Source: Rudanella paleaurantiibacter (lineage in GTDB: Bacteria > Bacteroidota > Bacteroidia > Cytophagales > Spirosomataceae). Taken from it: a DNA stretch of 64,000 nt. A model generated the notes under the pieces. It saw only the letters and a list, made by a program, of their open reading frames with translations, did not search any database and was not told the DNA's origin. Location: positions 186,001-250,000 of the forward strand of contig NZ_WELI01000001.1 in NCBI RefSeq assembly GCF_009184635.1. The letters run 5' to 3'. Numbering within the stretch: the first letter of the stretch is position 1; each line of letters opens with the position of its first letter. Shown here one piece after another: positions 52,669-61,168 of this stretch. The translations under genes were made by a program, and so were the position numbers.

Positions 52669-52827
52669 ACGTGAATTATGCATAATGGCTGACGCAAAGG
52701 CCTTCGACAGGCTCAGGCTGACATTCGTCTTGAGAGTCTCCAGTCAGCCTGAGCCTGTCGAAGGCCTTTGCGTAGCAACTACTTGTAGGGCAGGGGTTAT
52801 ACAGTACGCATTATCCATAACTCACGT
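52669..52827. mobile_element. MITE-like 159-bp element, copy B
   Basis: Same length and structure as copy A (33415-33573), in inverted orientation: ends ACGTGAATTATGCATAA and, in reverse complement, ACGTGAGTTATGGATAA. The inner stem is 52688-52722 pairing with 52743-52776 and contains TTCGACAGGCTCAGGCTGAC. Both ends are flanked by the exact 7-bp direct repeat TAATATA (52662-52668 and 52828-52834), a target-site duplication. There is no coding capacity. It lies between the NIF3-like gene's start and the ArsC-like gene's stop. Confidence 0.88.
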
Positions 52828-52937
52828 TAATATACAACATGCCTGTCAATGGCTCGGCTAATCAAGGCTTGTGTGTACCCCACCCCCGGCCCCTCCCCGT
52901 TAGGGAGGGGAGAGACCCATGACGGGGAGGGACCGGG

Positions 52938-53285
52938 TTAACCACCAAACACCCTGCTGTACTCGTCGGGTTTGAAACCTAGGGCCACAATTTGACCGTT
53001 GGCCTCAATCAGCGGCCGACGAATAACCGAATGCTTCTCCATCATTAGAGCAATAGCGGCTTCGGTATCGGTCGGTTTGTCGGTGTCGGGCAGTTTTTTC
53101 CAGGTCGTACCCGCCCGGTTTACGAGTTCTTCCCAGCTTTTCTGGCTCAGCCATCGCTCCAGCGTTTCCCGGTCGATACCCGCTTTTTTATAATCGTGGA
53201 ATGTGTACGCAACACCTTGTTCGGCCAGCCAGGTGCGGGCTTTTTTTACGGTGTCGCAATTCGGAATAGCGTATAGTGTGTACAT
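52938..53285 (-). CDS. ArsC/Spx-family thioredoxin-fold protein
   Basis: A 115-aa protein of the arsenate reductase-like (ArsC/Spx/MgsR) family: 'YTLYAIPNCDTVKKARTWLA' places one cysteine (Cys10 area) where Spx has CxxC, then 'YTFHDYKKAGIDRETLERWL' and 'VIRRPLIEANGQIVALGFKP' (the family RRP.ie motif). With a single N-terminal Cys it resembles YffB/ArsC-like proteins rather than the Spx regulator. ATG 53285 opens the family N-terminus. Between its stop and the MITE-like element is a C/G-tract-rich spacer (52880-52935) with a short CCCTCC/GGAGGG hairpin. Confidence 0.9.
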   Translation of the reverse strand: MYTLYAIPNCDTVKKARTWLAEQGVAYTFHDYKKAGIDRETLERWLSQKSWEELVNRAGTTWKKLPDTDKPTDTEAAIALMMEKHSVIRRPLIEANGQIVALGFKPDEYSRVFGG

Positions 53286-53403
53286 GGTTGTACGTGAATG
53301 TATCATAAAACTACGGCGACAAAAGTCGGTATCGGGGAGTAAAAGAAAAAACCGACTATCCTTACGTTTCAGAAGCTATCCAGGTAAACCCCTTCGCCCG
53401 AAT

Positions 53404-55020
53404 ATGAAACTGATTGTGTGGATGCTCGCTCTTGGCCTGACCCTCGGCGGGTGGTCCAAAGCTCTTGCCCAACGGGCCGGACAGCTACAAGTGGTGGTGC
53501 GCGATGCCGCTACGGGCAAGCCTACCCCGGTGCGCGTGCGGCTCACGCGGGCGGATGGTGGTCCGGTGCCGGTGGTGCCGCCCCAGGTGGTGGCGGTGCA
53601 ATACGGCCTGTGGGACCATGCCGATGGGTACGCTTTTCAGCCCGATAGCTCGTTTTATGTGTCGGGTACGTTTAGCCTTACCTTGTCGCCCGGTACCTAC
53701 AACCTGAGTCTCTCGAAAGGGAACGAATACCTGCATCAAACCCACCGGCTACACATCAGGCCGGGGCAGGTGCTGCGCCAAACCTACGCTCTCAAACGCT
53801 GGATTCATATGGCCGCCCGCCACTGGTACTCGGCCGACGACCATATCCACATCCGGCGGTCGCCCCGCGAAAATCCGCTGTTGCTCGACTGGATTCGGGC
53901 AGAAGATGTGAACGTGGGTGTATTGCTCAAAATGGGCGATTTCTGGGAGACCTACTATCCGCAGTACGCTTTTGGCGAGAAAGGCACGTACCAGCAGGGG
54001 GCGTTTTTGCTGATGCCCGGTCAGGAAGACCCCCGCACCCCCGAGCTGGGCCACGCGCTGGGCTTTGGGGCTTCGGGATCGGTGCGCTACCGGCAGGATT
54101 ATTACCTCTACGACCGGGTATTTGATGAGCTGCACCGACGCGGTGGCCTCACGGGGTACGCGCATCAGGCCGAGTCGTTTCATGGTTACCGGGGGCTCAC
54201 GCTCGATGGGCTGCGGGGTAAAGTCGATTTGCTCGAAATTCTTCAGTACTGTGTGTCGGCCGAGCCGCTTCGTACCGAGCATTATTACCACCTGCTCGAC
54301 CTCGGTATACCGCTCACGGCTACGGCAGGTTCTGATTTTCCGTGGTGCGGCCACGACCATGACCACGGCCCGCCCGAACACTCAGCCCGGATTGGGAATG
54401 CCCGTTTTTACACCTACATCAACGGTCCGCTCACCCCGGCGGCCTGGCAGGCGGGTGTAGCCGCTGGGCATACGTTCGTCACGAGCGGCCCTATTCTGGA
54501 TTTACAGGTGAACAGCCCGGCCGAGCGCGGCCCGGCCCGACCTGGCGACCGGTTGGCGGTGAAGAAAGGGAGTACGCTCACGATTCGGGCTGAAGCGCTG
54601 GGCGAGGCTACGCAGGTACCACTAACGGCCCTCGAACTAGTGGCTCACGGCCGGGTACTGGCGCGGGTCACGCCACAGCAGCCGGGGCAGTCGGCCGCCC
54701 GGTTGGTTGCACAGCTCGACCTGCCCGATGTGCAACAGGGGCTCTGGATTGCGGCCCGTTGCTATGGAGGGCCGCGCTCGGCCGCGCACACCACGCCCGT
54801 GTATGTGAGTGTAGATGGGGGCGGGTTTCATAACCCCGAAACGGCGCAGGCGTATCTGGACAAAAGCGAGGCTTACCTGCGTGAGTTAGAGGCCGAACTC
54901 GATACCCACCGTGATAACCCTGAGTTTCGGGCGTGGTATTACAAACAGCCCCTCAAAACCCGAATCGAAGCCACTCGGCAGGTCATTGCCGATTTGCGGA
55001 AGCGGCTGATAAGGCCCTGA
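53404..55020 (+). CDS. CehA/McbA family metallohydrolase (PHP-like), secreted
   Basis: A 538-aa exported protein with signal MKLIVWMLALGLTLGGWSKA. An N-terminal carboxypeptidase-regulatory-like beta-sandwich (LQVVVRDAATGKPTPVRVRL, about 25-130) precedes a PHP-type metal-dependent hydrolase domain: 'HWYSADDHIHIRRSP' (metal ligands DHIH), 'NVGVLLKMGDFWETYY', 'LMPGQEDPRTPELGHALGF', 'GGLTGYAHQAES', 'LEILQYC' and 'TATAGSDFPWCGHDHDHGPP'. The family includes carbaryl hydrolase CehA and related phosphoesterases or esterases; the substrate here is unknown. ATG 53404 is chosen over more upstream in-frame codons that overlap the divergent ArsC-like gene. Confidence 0.85.
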   Translation: MKLIVWMLALGLTLGGWSKALAQRAGQLQVVVRDAATGKPTPVRVRLTRADGGPVPVVPPQVVAVQYGLWDHADGYAFQPDSSFYVSGTFSLTLSPGTYNLSLSKGNEYLHQTHRLHIRPGQVLRQTYALKRWIHMAARHWYSADDHIHIRRSPRENPLLLDWIRAEDVNVGVLLKMGDFWETYYPQYAFGEKGTYQQGAFLLMPGQEDPRTPELGHALGFGASGSVRYRQDYYLYDRVFDELHRRGGLTGYAHQAESFHGYRGLTLDGLRGKVDLLEILQYCVSAEPLRTEHYYHLLDLGIPLTATAGSDFPWCGHDHDHGPPEHSARIGNARFYTYINGPLTPAAWQAGVAAGHTFVTSGPILDLQVNSPAERGPARPGDRLAVKKGSTLTIRAEALGEATQVPLTALELVAHGRVLARVTPQQPGQSAARLVAQLDLPDVQQGLWIAARCYGGPRSAAHTTPVYVSVDGGGFHNPETAQAYLDKSEAYLRELEAELDTHRDNPEFRAWYYKQPLKTRIEATRQVIADLRKRLIRP

Positions 55021-55040
55021 TAATCAGCAGTAAGCTCCCG

Positions 55041-55360
55041 TCAGACCAACAGACCAACCGCTGGAGTAGAGGCCCCAATCACCAGACTGGCCTCCAGATT
55101 TACAGTACTGGACATTCGGACTTCAGACACTGGACATTAGACTTATTACCTTTATGTATGGAGGTCTAACGTCTAATTTCCAACATCTAATGTCCAGGAC
55201 TGGCCTCCAGGTTCACCTGCGTGATGCGGTTGGTGGTGATGGTGTCGGGCAGAAGCTTGGTGGCTACCTGACTTATTTCCTCTACTGGTTGACGGATGTA
55301 GGTAGGGGGCGCGTAAAACAACTGGCAGGCTTTGGTTTCGTCGAAGCTTGTACGTTTGGT
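55041..55360 (-). pseudogene. Gene remnant interrupted by the CTGGACATTAGA repeat
   Basis: On the minus strand, codons read 'FDETKACQLFYAPPTYIRQP', 'VEEISQVATKLLPDTITTNR', then ITQVNLEAS. The frame is broken by a repeat at 55098-55197 and resumes as VNLEASLVIGASTPAVGLLV to a TGA at 55041. A TAA just upstream and the lack of a start show that the 5' part is lost. Removing the repeat plus one copy of the flanking direct repeat restores one continuous frame. No family is recognised. The rest of this 590-bp gap is AT-rich at 55380-55460 and otherwise featureless. Confidence 0.4.
55098..55197. repeat. CTGGACATTAGA repeat flanked by a 13-bp direct repeat
   Basis: About 100 bp with inverted arms built around CTGGACATTAGA (left about 55107-55142; right about 55163-55197). 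The exact 13-mer GACTGGCCTCCAG flanks it at 55085-55097 and 55198-55210, and similarity extends a further 6-7 bp (ATTTAC versus GTTCAC). The same arm unit forms the outer tier of the nested palindrome at 7015-7276. Confidence 0.6.
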
Positions 55361-55611
55361 ACGTTAGGAATCGGTTCGTGGAAAAAGAATATTTTTTGCC
55401 TGTTTTTATAATTATTCAAATAAATATACGGGTCGTAATCAATAGATTTGGGTCAGACAGGGGTTTCGGGTTCAAAGGATTAAACTTTTGCCAAACCCCT
55501 CCCGTTTCTTTACTGAGTGCCGGGCCGCCTATGGTACCGGCCTAAGTGGTTGATCAGGAGGTCTATAGCAGAGGCCGATCAAACTGTATCACCTAAACAA
55601 CACAAGAACTA

Positions 55612-55995
55612 ATGGAACTGACTCAACAATATAAGCATACTCGTCTGACCCCAAACGCGGTCGGGCACCGGCTGTCGACGTTTGTGAACAATAACAAGGC
55701 CGTGTTTGAAGCATTGAGCCGCGTGGGGTCGCCGTTTGGTGGCAACGTGGCACCTGCCCAAACAAGCCGCCCCGCAACGGCATCTGAATCAATGGCCCCG
55801 CCGACTGAGCACGTCATCGGCGAACCGTTGGTGCATCTACAGCGTCAGCTCGATCAGTTGAGCCGCACAGTTGCCCAGCTGAATAGGCAGCTTGAGCATA
55901 TTCAACGCGCCACTGCAAGTCAACCGGGCGAGACCGGGCGGCCAACCAAACTAATCGGGATCAACCGTTTCCGGGCCCTGCGCGCTCAGTCATAA
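55612..55995 (+). CDS. Small hypothetical protein with a coiled-coil segment
   Basis: A 127-aa protein. The N-terminus (MELTQQYKHTRLTPNAVGHR, then LSTFVNNNKAVFEALSRVGS) is helical; a low-complexity linker (AQTSRPATASESMAPP) leads to a short coiled coil (HLQRQLDQLSRTVAQLNRQL, about 80-102) and a basic tail. No signal peptide and no recognised family. An AT-rich upstream region gives room for its own promoter. Coding is supported by a normal start and codon use similar to the neighbouring genes. Confidence 0.6.
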   Translation: MELTQQYKHTRLTPNAVGHRLSTFVNNNKAVFEALSRVGSPFGGNVAPAQTSRPATASESMAPPTEHVIGEPLVHLQRQLDQLSRTVAQLNRQLEHIQRATASQPGETGRPTKLIGINRFRALRAQS

Positions 55996-56076
55996 GCCTG
56001 TTCACGTATTAGGGGGTTGCGGAAGTGTGGGCCGGGGCGGTTAATTTGCGCCACAAACTGTTTACACGCTCCCGCA

Positions 56077-57972
56077 ATGTCTACGCTTCTGTATACCGGT
56101 ACCTCCCAATCCCACCCGATCCGCCGGGTACAGGCTGGCCCCCTAACGGCCCTGTACGAAAATGGCTTTTTACGCTATGTGAAACTGGGCGACGACGAGG
56201 TGGTCAGAATGATCTATTTTGCCTTGCGCGATGCCCGCTGGAATACCCTCGACTGGCAACTGACCGACGAGCAAGTGGAAATTGGGGAGCAATCGTTCCG
56301 AATTTCGTACACGGGCGGGAGCTTCGAGGGAGTTACCGAAATTATCCGCTGGCAGGCGCAGCTTACCGGCGATGCAAGCGGCCGTATTGACTTCGGGCTT
56401 GAGGGCGAGGTGCTGGTACCGTTCTGGCGGAATCGGGCTGGCTTGTGCGTACTGCACTCACTGGCCGAAACCGTGGGCCGCCCGGCTATTGTCGAAACGC
56501 CCGATGGCCGTACCGTAGAGGGTATTTTTCCCGAAAGTATCACCTTACAGCAACCCTTTCAGGATATTGCCGTCCTGCGCTGGACGTTGCCGCACCAAGA
56601 TGTGGTTCAGTTATCGGTTGCGGGTGATGTGTTCGAAACAGAAGACCAACGCAACTGGGGCGATGCTTCGTTTAAGACGTATTGCACGCCGGTACGTTTG
56701 CCCATGCCGGTGCACATTGAGCCCGGCGACCGGATTAGCCAGCGCGTAACGCTCGAACTGGTAAACCGCTCGGCTGAAGAGAGAATGGCCACCGCGCAAC
56801 AACTTCGGCTTGTGCGGCCCGACGGCCCCGAAAATCCTTTGCCGGTTATTGGCTTGTGTCAGGCACTCGATACGCCCAAACTCAAAACCGACGAGGTAAC
56901 GCAACTTCGGCGCATGGCCCCCCATCATCTGCGAATCGAACTGAATTTTGGTCGGCCCGATTGGTCGGAGTGGTTTACGGTGGGCCTGAGCGAAGCCAAA
57001 AAGTTGCAGGCGGAGGTGTTACTGGCCATTTCGTTTACGGATAACTACCCGGCCGAACTCGATTATTTGCAACAGGCCGTATCGTGGCTGGGTGTGCAGG
57101 CCTGGGCAGTCGAGGTGTTCAGCCTCACCCACCCGGCCACCCCCGACGGGTTGCTAACGGCCGTAGCCGAACCCCTGCGGGCGCTGTTTCCGGGGGCGCT
57201 GCTGGGGGCGGGCACTACCGGCCCGTTTGTCGACCTGCAAGGTGCTACGTTTGAAACCGACCGAACGGACTATCTGGTGTGTTCGCTTAATCCGCAGATG
57301 CACCTCACGGGCGACTGGACGGTTATCGAAAACAAAGATGCTCATGCCGACACGGTTCGGTCGATGCAGGCCCTGCTGCCGTCGACCGCGATACACGTAG
57401 GGCCGGTGTCGCTGCGTCAACGATTGTCGGGCGTACCTACCAACTTCGATACCGATTGGCCCGCCGATATTGACCCCCGGCAACCGTCGTTGCTGGCGGC
57501 AGGCTGGTTTTTGGGTAGTTTGGCTTCGCTGACGAGTGCCGGGGCCGCTCGTGTCACATTTTTCGATACCAAAGGCGGGCGGGGTGTGATTCAGGGCCTC
57601 GATGCGCCCCTGTTCCCTGACCGGTTCAGTGCCGAACCGGGCGATGTGTTTCCGGTAGGGCTGGTGTTGCAACTACTCGCCGATTGGAAAGGGGCCGTAG
57701 CCAAACCCATTGCGTTTCTGGACCCGGTGCAGGGCAGTGCCCTCTGGCTCACCTGGCACGATAGACACCTGCTGGTGCTGGCCAACCATAGTCCGGAGCC
57801 CCAAACCGTCGACCTGGGTGAGTGGCCTGTAACGCCCGCCGAGGTTTGCGTGCTCGACGAAATCACGGCCCCAGCCGCTATCAAAACCGGAACCCTGCCA
57901 CCTGTTGCCCCGTTTGCCGAGACGGCTATCACCCTTAATCCGTTTGCTATTGTAGCCCTAATGAGTGCCTGA
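56077..57972 (+). CDS. D-apionate lactonase-like protein (ApnL family)
   Basis: A 631-aa protein. The opening 'MSTLLYTGTSQSHPIRRVQA', then GPLTALYENGFLRYVKLGDD and 'VVRMIYFALRDARWNTLDWQ', together with VFETEDQRNWGDASFKTYCT and LPMPVHIEPGD, match my recollection of the D-apionate lactonase family (ApnL). That enzyme hydrolyses apionolactone in D-apiose breakdown. The N-terminal half is beta-rich (mutarotase/galactose-binding-like) and the middle may be a TIM barrel (PHHLRIELNFGRPDWSEWF). No other apiose genes are adjacent. ATG 56077 is the first start giving the family N-terminus. Downstream, kynU starts 39 bp later. Confidence 0.65.
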   Translation: MSTLLYTGTSQSHPIRRVQAGPLTALYENGFLRYVKLGDDEVVRMIYFALRDARWNTLDWQLTDEQVEIGEQSFRISYTGGSFEGVTEIIRWQAQLTGDASGRIDFGLEGEVLVPFWRNRAGLCVLHSLAETVGRPAIVETPDGRTVEGIFPESITLQQPFQDIAVLRWTLPHQDVVQLSVAGDVFETEDQRNWGDASFKTYCTPVRLPMPVHIEPGDRISQRVTLELVNRSAEERMATAQQLRLVRPDGPENPLPVIGLCQALDTPKLKTDEVTQLRRMAPHHLRIELNFGRPDWSEWFTVGLSEAKKLQAEVLLAISFTDNYPAELDYLQQAVSWLGVQAWAVEVFSLTHPATPDGLLTAVAEPLRALFPGALLGAGTTGPFVDLQGATFETDRTDYLVCSLNPQMHLTGDWTVIENKDAHADTVRSMQALLPSTAIHVGPVSLRQRLSGVPTNFDTDWPADIDPRQPSLLAAGWFLGSLASLTSAGAARVTFFDTKGGRGVIQGLDAPLFPDRFSAEPGDVFPVGLVLQLLADWKGAVAKPIAFLDPVQGSALWLTWHDRHLLVLANHSPEPQTVDLGEWPVTPAEVCVLDEITAPAAIKTGTLPPVAPFAETAITLNPFAIVALMSA

Positions 57973-58011
57973 TTTGGGCCTGTTTTTAAGTTGTCAACTC
58001 TCTCATCAACA

Positions 58012-59295
58012 ATGCACTACGAAAATACACTTTCCTTTGCGCAGGCGCTCGATGCGCAGGATTCGCTCCGCGCCTACCGCGACCGGTTTCATATTCCGCA
58101 ACGTGACGGGCAGGACCTCATTTACCTATGCGGTAACTCACTTGGTTTGCAGCCCAAAGCCGCCCGGCGCGCTCTGGATAGGGAATTAGATACCTGGCAG
58201 CATCTTGGTGTGGAGGGGTGGTTTGAGAGTTTAGATGAGGCAACACCTTCGTGGCTGGGTTATCACCAACGTTGTCAGGAGCCGCTGGCCCAGATTGTGG
58301 GAGCGCAACCGCTGGAGGTTTGCCCCATGAACGCCCTGACGGTGAATCTACATTTGCTAATGGCCTCATTTTACCGGCCGCAGGGCACCAAAACCCAGAT
58401 CCTGACGATTGCTGGTGATTTTCCGTCTGACCAGTACGCGCTTGAAACGCACATCCGCTCACGGGGGCTTGACCCCGATAGTGTCCTGATCGAGATAAAA
58501 CCGGGTGAGGATGGCCTGATTGATACGCAAACGATTTGCGAGGCTGTGGCAACTCATGCTGACTCCCTTGCGCTGGTTCTCATGAGCGGCCTCAACTATT
58601 ACACCGGACAAGTGTACGATATGGCAGCTATTGCGCATGCAGCCCACGCGCACAATCTGCTGGTTGGCTTCGATTTGGCCCATGCCATTGGCAATGTGCC
58701 CTTGCAATTGCACGATTGGGGCGTTGATTTTGCCACCTGGTGTTCGTATAAATACCTCAATGGAGGCCCCGGTGCGGTTTCGGGCGTGTTTGTGCACGAG
58801 CGGCATCATACCGCTGACGTACCCCGGCTGGCAGGCTGGTGGGGCTACGACGAAGCGAGCCGGTTCAAAATGACCAAGGGGTTTGTGCCGATGTCCGGCG
58901 CGGCCGGCTGGCAACTCAGTACACCCAATATTATGGCGTTGGCCCTGCACAAGGCGGCTATCGACATCACGGCCGAAGCCGGTATGGCGGCTTTGCGGCA
59001 GAAAAGCGAACGACTAACGGGGTATTTGGCCTACGTGCTCGAACCGTTTGCGGAGACCATTCAGGTGCTCACGCCCGCCGACCCCGCCGGGCGCGGGTGT
59101 CAGTTGTCGCTACTGGTGAAGCAAGACGGTAAAGCTCTGTTCAATTACCTGACCGAGTCGGGAATTATTGGTGATTGGCGTGAACCCGACTGTATTCGAC
59201 TAGCTCCTACACCGCTGTACAACTCGTTTAGTGATGTGTGGCAGGTGGGCGAGGCTCTACGCAGCTTCTTCGCCGGGCGACGCTTCGCCGGGTGA
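58012..59295 (+). CDS. kynU: Kynureninase
   Basis: A 427-aa PLP-dependent hydrolase converting L-kynurenine to anthranilate and alanine (or 3-hydroxykynurenine to 3-hydroxyanthranilate). Evidence: 'IYLCGNSLGLQPKAARRALD', 'PMNALTVNLHLLMASFYRP', the PLP-lysine motif ATWCSYKYLNGGPGAVSGVF, and 'RLAGWWGYDEASRFKMTKGF'. Normal family length. An in-frame TTG at 57991 would add seven residues; ATG 58012 is preferred. The last 39 bp overlap the C-terminal coding end of the convergent TetR gene. No other kynurenine-pathway gene is present in the window. Confidence 0.95.
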   Translation: MHYENTLSFAQALDAQDSLRAYRDRFHIPQRDGQDLIYLCGNSLGLQPKAARRALDRELDTWQHLGVEGWFESLDEATPSWLGYHQRCQEPLAQIVGAQPLEVCPMNALTVNLHLLMASFYRPQGTKTQILTIAGDFPSDQYALETHIRSRGLDPDSVLIEIKPGEDGLIDTQTICEAVATHADSLALVLMSGLNYYTGQVYDMAAIAHAAHAHNLLVGFDLAHAIGNVPLQLHDWGVDFATWCSYKYLNGGPGAVSGVFVHERHHTADVPRLAGWWGYDEASRFKMTKGFVPMSGAAGWQLSTPNIMALALHKAAIDITAEAGMAALRQKSERLTGYLAYVLEPFAETIQVLTPADPAGRGCQLSLLVKQDGKALFNYLTESGIIGDWREPDCIRLAPTPLYNSFSDVWQVGEALRSFFAGRRFAG

Positions 59296-59955
59296 CGCCC
59301 CGCTGGAGGGCGTATCGCCGGAAGCTGATTGGTTCAGGTTCGCCAATCGCTCTTTGTGAAACAGGTACGCTCCGTGGAAAATATTGGACAGGGCGGTCTC
59401 AATGCGCGCCCAGCCTTCTTCTGTGTCGACGTTAATGCCCATCACCTGTTTGTGTTGGTGGGCATATAAGGTCAACAACGTAAGGCCGCTGACAATGACT
59501 GCCGGAAAGCCCCGCCCGTCTTTGTTGCCGATCATCGAAGCCAGTTCGTCGATAATTTTTTTTAGCCGCTCTTCGCGTTCGAGTACCACCGGGTTACGTT
59601 CGTCGTGGGTATTGTACAGATCGGCTTTCAGGAATTCCTGGGCTACTACATTGGTTCGGAGTTCGCGAAACTCGTTCAGAATGTATTCCAGGCACACTTG
59701 AAAAACACTCTCAAGCGGAAGGTTTTTTAGGTGTTCAACGTCGATGGTAGGGGCGGCAATTTGGGGTTGTTCCTGTTTGTAATAGGCTGCCAGAAGCCCC
59801 TCAAGCCCACCGAAATAGCGATATATAAGTACCTTATTTACCTCTGCCTGTTGCGCTATTTTGTTTATTTTGAGCTGATCGAAGCCCTGCTCGCGAAGTA
59901 TTTCGCCTACAGCCTTAATCAACTTTTGTTCCTGGTTTATCCTATCCCTTGGCAT
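59257..59955 (-). CDS. TetR-family transcriptional regulator
   Basis: A 232-aa regulator. The N-terminal HTH is clear: 'EQKLIKAVGEILREQGFDQL' then 'KINKIAQQAEVNKVLIYRYF' and GGLEGLLAAYY. The ligand-binding domain follows (about 60-200). The last about 20 residues (ASGDTPSSGASPGEASPGE...) are low-complexity, and the final 13 are encoded opposite the end of kynU in a 15-bp tandem repeat, so this tail looks like a by-product of the overlap. It might regulate kynU or other genes, but being convergent with it there is no shared promoter. Confidence 0.9.
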   Translation of the reverse strand: MPRDRINQEQKLIKAVGEILREQGFDQLKINKIAQQAEVNKVLIYRYFGGLEGLLAAYYKQEQPQIAAPTIDVEHLKNLPLESVFQVCLEYILNEFRELRTNVVAQEFLKADLYNTHDERNPVVLEREERLKKIIDELASMIGNKDGRGFPAVIVSGLTLLTLYAHQHKQVMGINVDTEEGWARIETALSNIFHGAYLFHKERLANLNQSASGDTPSSGASPGEASPGEEAA

Positions 59956-60048
59956 TCTTTCCTGTGGCGTGTTGTTTACTTTTTACAACAAAGTAACCAT
60001 CATTAGAAAAAATAATCAATGGGTTGGTCACCATTTGTTGCTAAATGG

Positions 60049-60978
60049 TTAATCATTCATAAATAAAATATTCCGTTTAAGCCCCTCAAGCTTAGTGCGT
60101 TTAACTGCCGATCTGCGGAATAACTCCCGAAATACTTCCTCAGTAATTTCTACCCAGTCTTGTCGGCTCATATCTAAAAGGTCCTGTTTGGGTGATAAAG
60201 CCGGTGTTTGGTGTGGGCGGGCAAACCGATTCCAGGGGCAAACATCCTGACAAACATCGCAACCAAAGATCCAGTTATCGAACTTACCCTGCATATCGGT
60301 GGGTAAGGCTTCTTTCAGTTCAATGGTAAAATACGAAATACACTTGCTCCCATCCACTACATACGGTTCGGTGATGGCCTCGGTCGGGCAGGCATCCATA
60401 CAGCGGGTACAGGTGCCGCAATAGTCGGCAATGGGGCCGTCGGGTACCAGGTCGAGGTCCAGAATCAGCTCGCCGATGAAAAAGAAACTGCCCATTTGCC
60501 GGTTAATCAGGTTCGAATGCTTACCTACCCAACCCACCCCCGACCGTTGCGCCCAGGCTTTGTCCATAACCGGGGCCGAATCGACAAATACGCGCCCCCC
60601 CACCTCGCCGATCTCCTCCTGAATAAACGACAGGAAATCTTTTAGCTTATCTTTTATGACAAAGTGGTAATCTTCTCCGTAGGCATATTTCGAGATTTTC
60701 AGGTCGTCGTCGCCTTCGGGAAGCCGCCGTTCGGGATAGTAATTGAGTAAAACAGTCACCACCGAGCGGGCACCCTCAACAAGTTTGCGGGGGTCGAGCC
60801 GCTTGTCGAAATGATTGGCCATGTAGGCCATCTGTCCGTGGTAATTCCGATTAAGCCAGGTTTCGAGCCGAGGGGCTTCGGCTTCCAGAAAACCCGCCTT
60901 CGACACCCCGCAGAAGTCGAATCCCAGCCGGGCAGCCTCGGCTTTGATCAGGTTGGTATGGTGCTCAATGACAGACAT
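60049..60978 (-). CDS. queG: Epoxyqueuosine reductase
   Basis: A 309-aa cobalamin- and Fe-S-dependent enzyme that reduces epoxyqueuosine to queuosine in tRNA, the last step of queuosine synthesis. Motifs: N-terminal '[20 protein letters not shown]', '[20 protein letters not shown]', catalytic region '[20 protein letters not shown]', and two [4Fe-4S] motifs, [16 protein letters not shown] and [16 protein letters not shown] 60978 gives the standard N-terminus ([15 protein letters not shown]); six additional upstream codons are not needed. Divergent from grpE with a 190-bp gap holding the grpE promoter region. Confidence 0.95.
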   Translation of the reverse strand: MSVIEHHTNLIKAEAARLGFDFCGVSKAGFLEAEAPRLETWLNRNYHGQMAYMANHFDKRLDPRKLVEGARSVVTVLLNYYPERRLPEGDDDLKISKYAYGEDYHFVIKDKLKDFLSFIQEEIGEVGGRVFVDSAPVMDKAWAQRSGVGWVGKHSNLINRQMGSFFFIGELILDLDLVPDGPIADYCGTCTRCMDACPTEAITEPYVVDGSKCISYFTIELKEALPTDMQGKFDNWIFGCDVCQDVCPWNRFARPHQTPALSPKQDLLDMSRQDWVEITEEVFRELFRRSAVKRTKLEGLKRNILFMND

Positions 60979-61168
60979 GAAGAGGCCGTTCTGCAAAAAC
61001 GGGAGATACAGTTGGTACGTACCCAGCTAAACACCAACCGGTCGGCAAAAAATCCGATTGACACAGGTGCCACCACAAACTCGGACAACTTGGCAGATTT
61101 GTGGGGTTTGGCAACGCTTTTGCGCCTACTTTTACACCTGAATTATGACATACTAAGTGCGTTACAGC

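Noticed and set aside
52880-52935. CCCTCC/GGAGGG hairpin as a possible intrinsic terminator or G-quadruplex
   Set aside because: The stem is short and lacks a U-tract; G-runs are too irregular to claim a quadruplex. Mentioned only with the ArsC-like gene.
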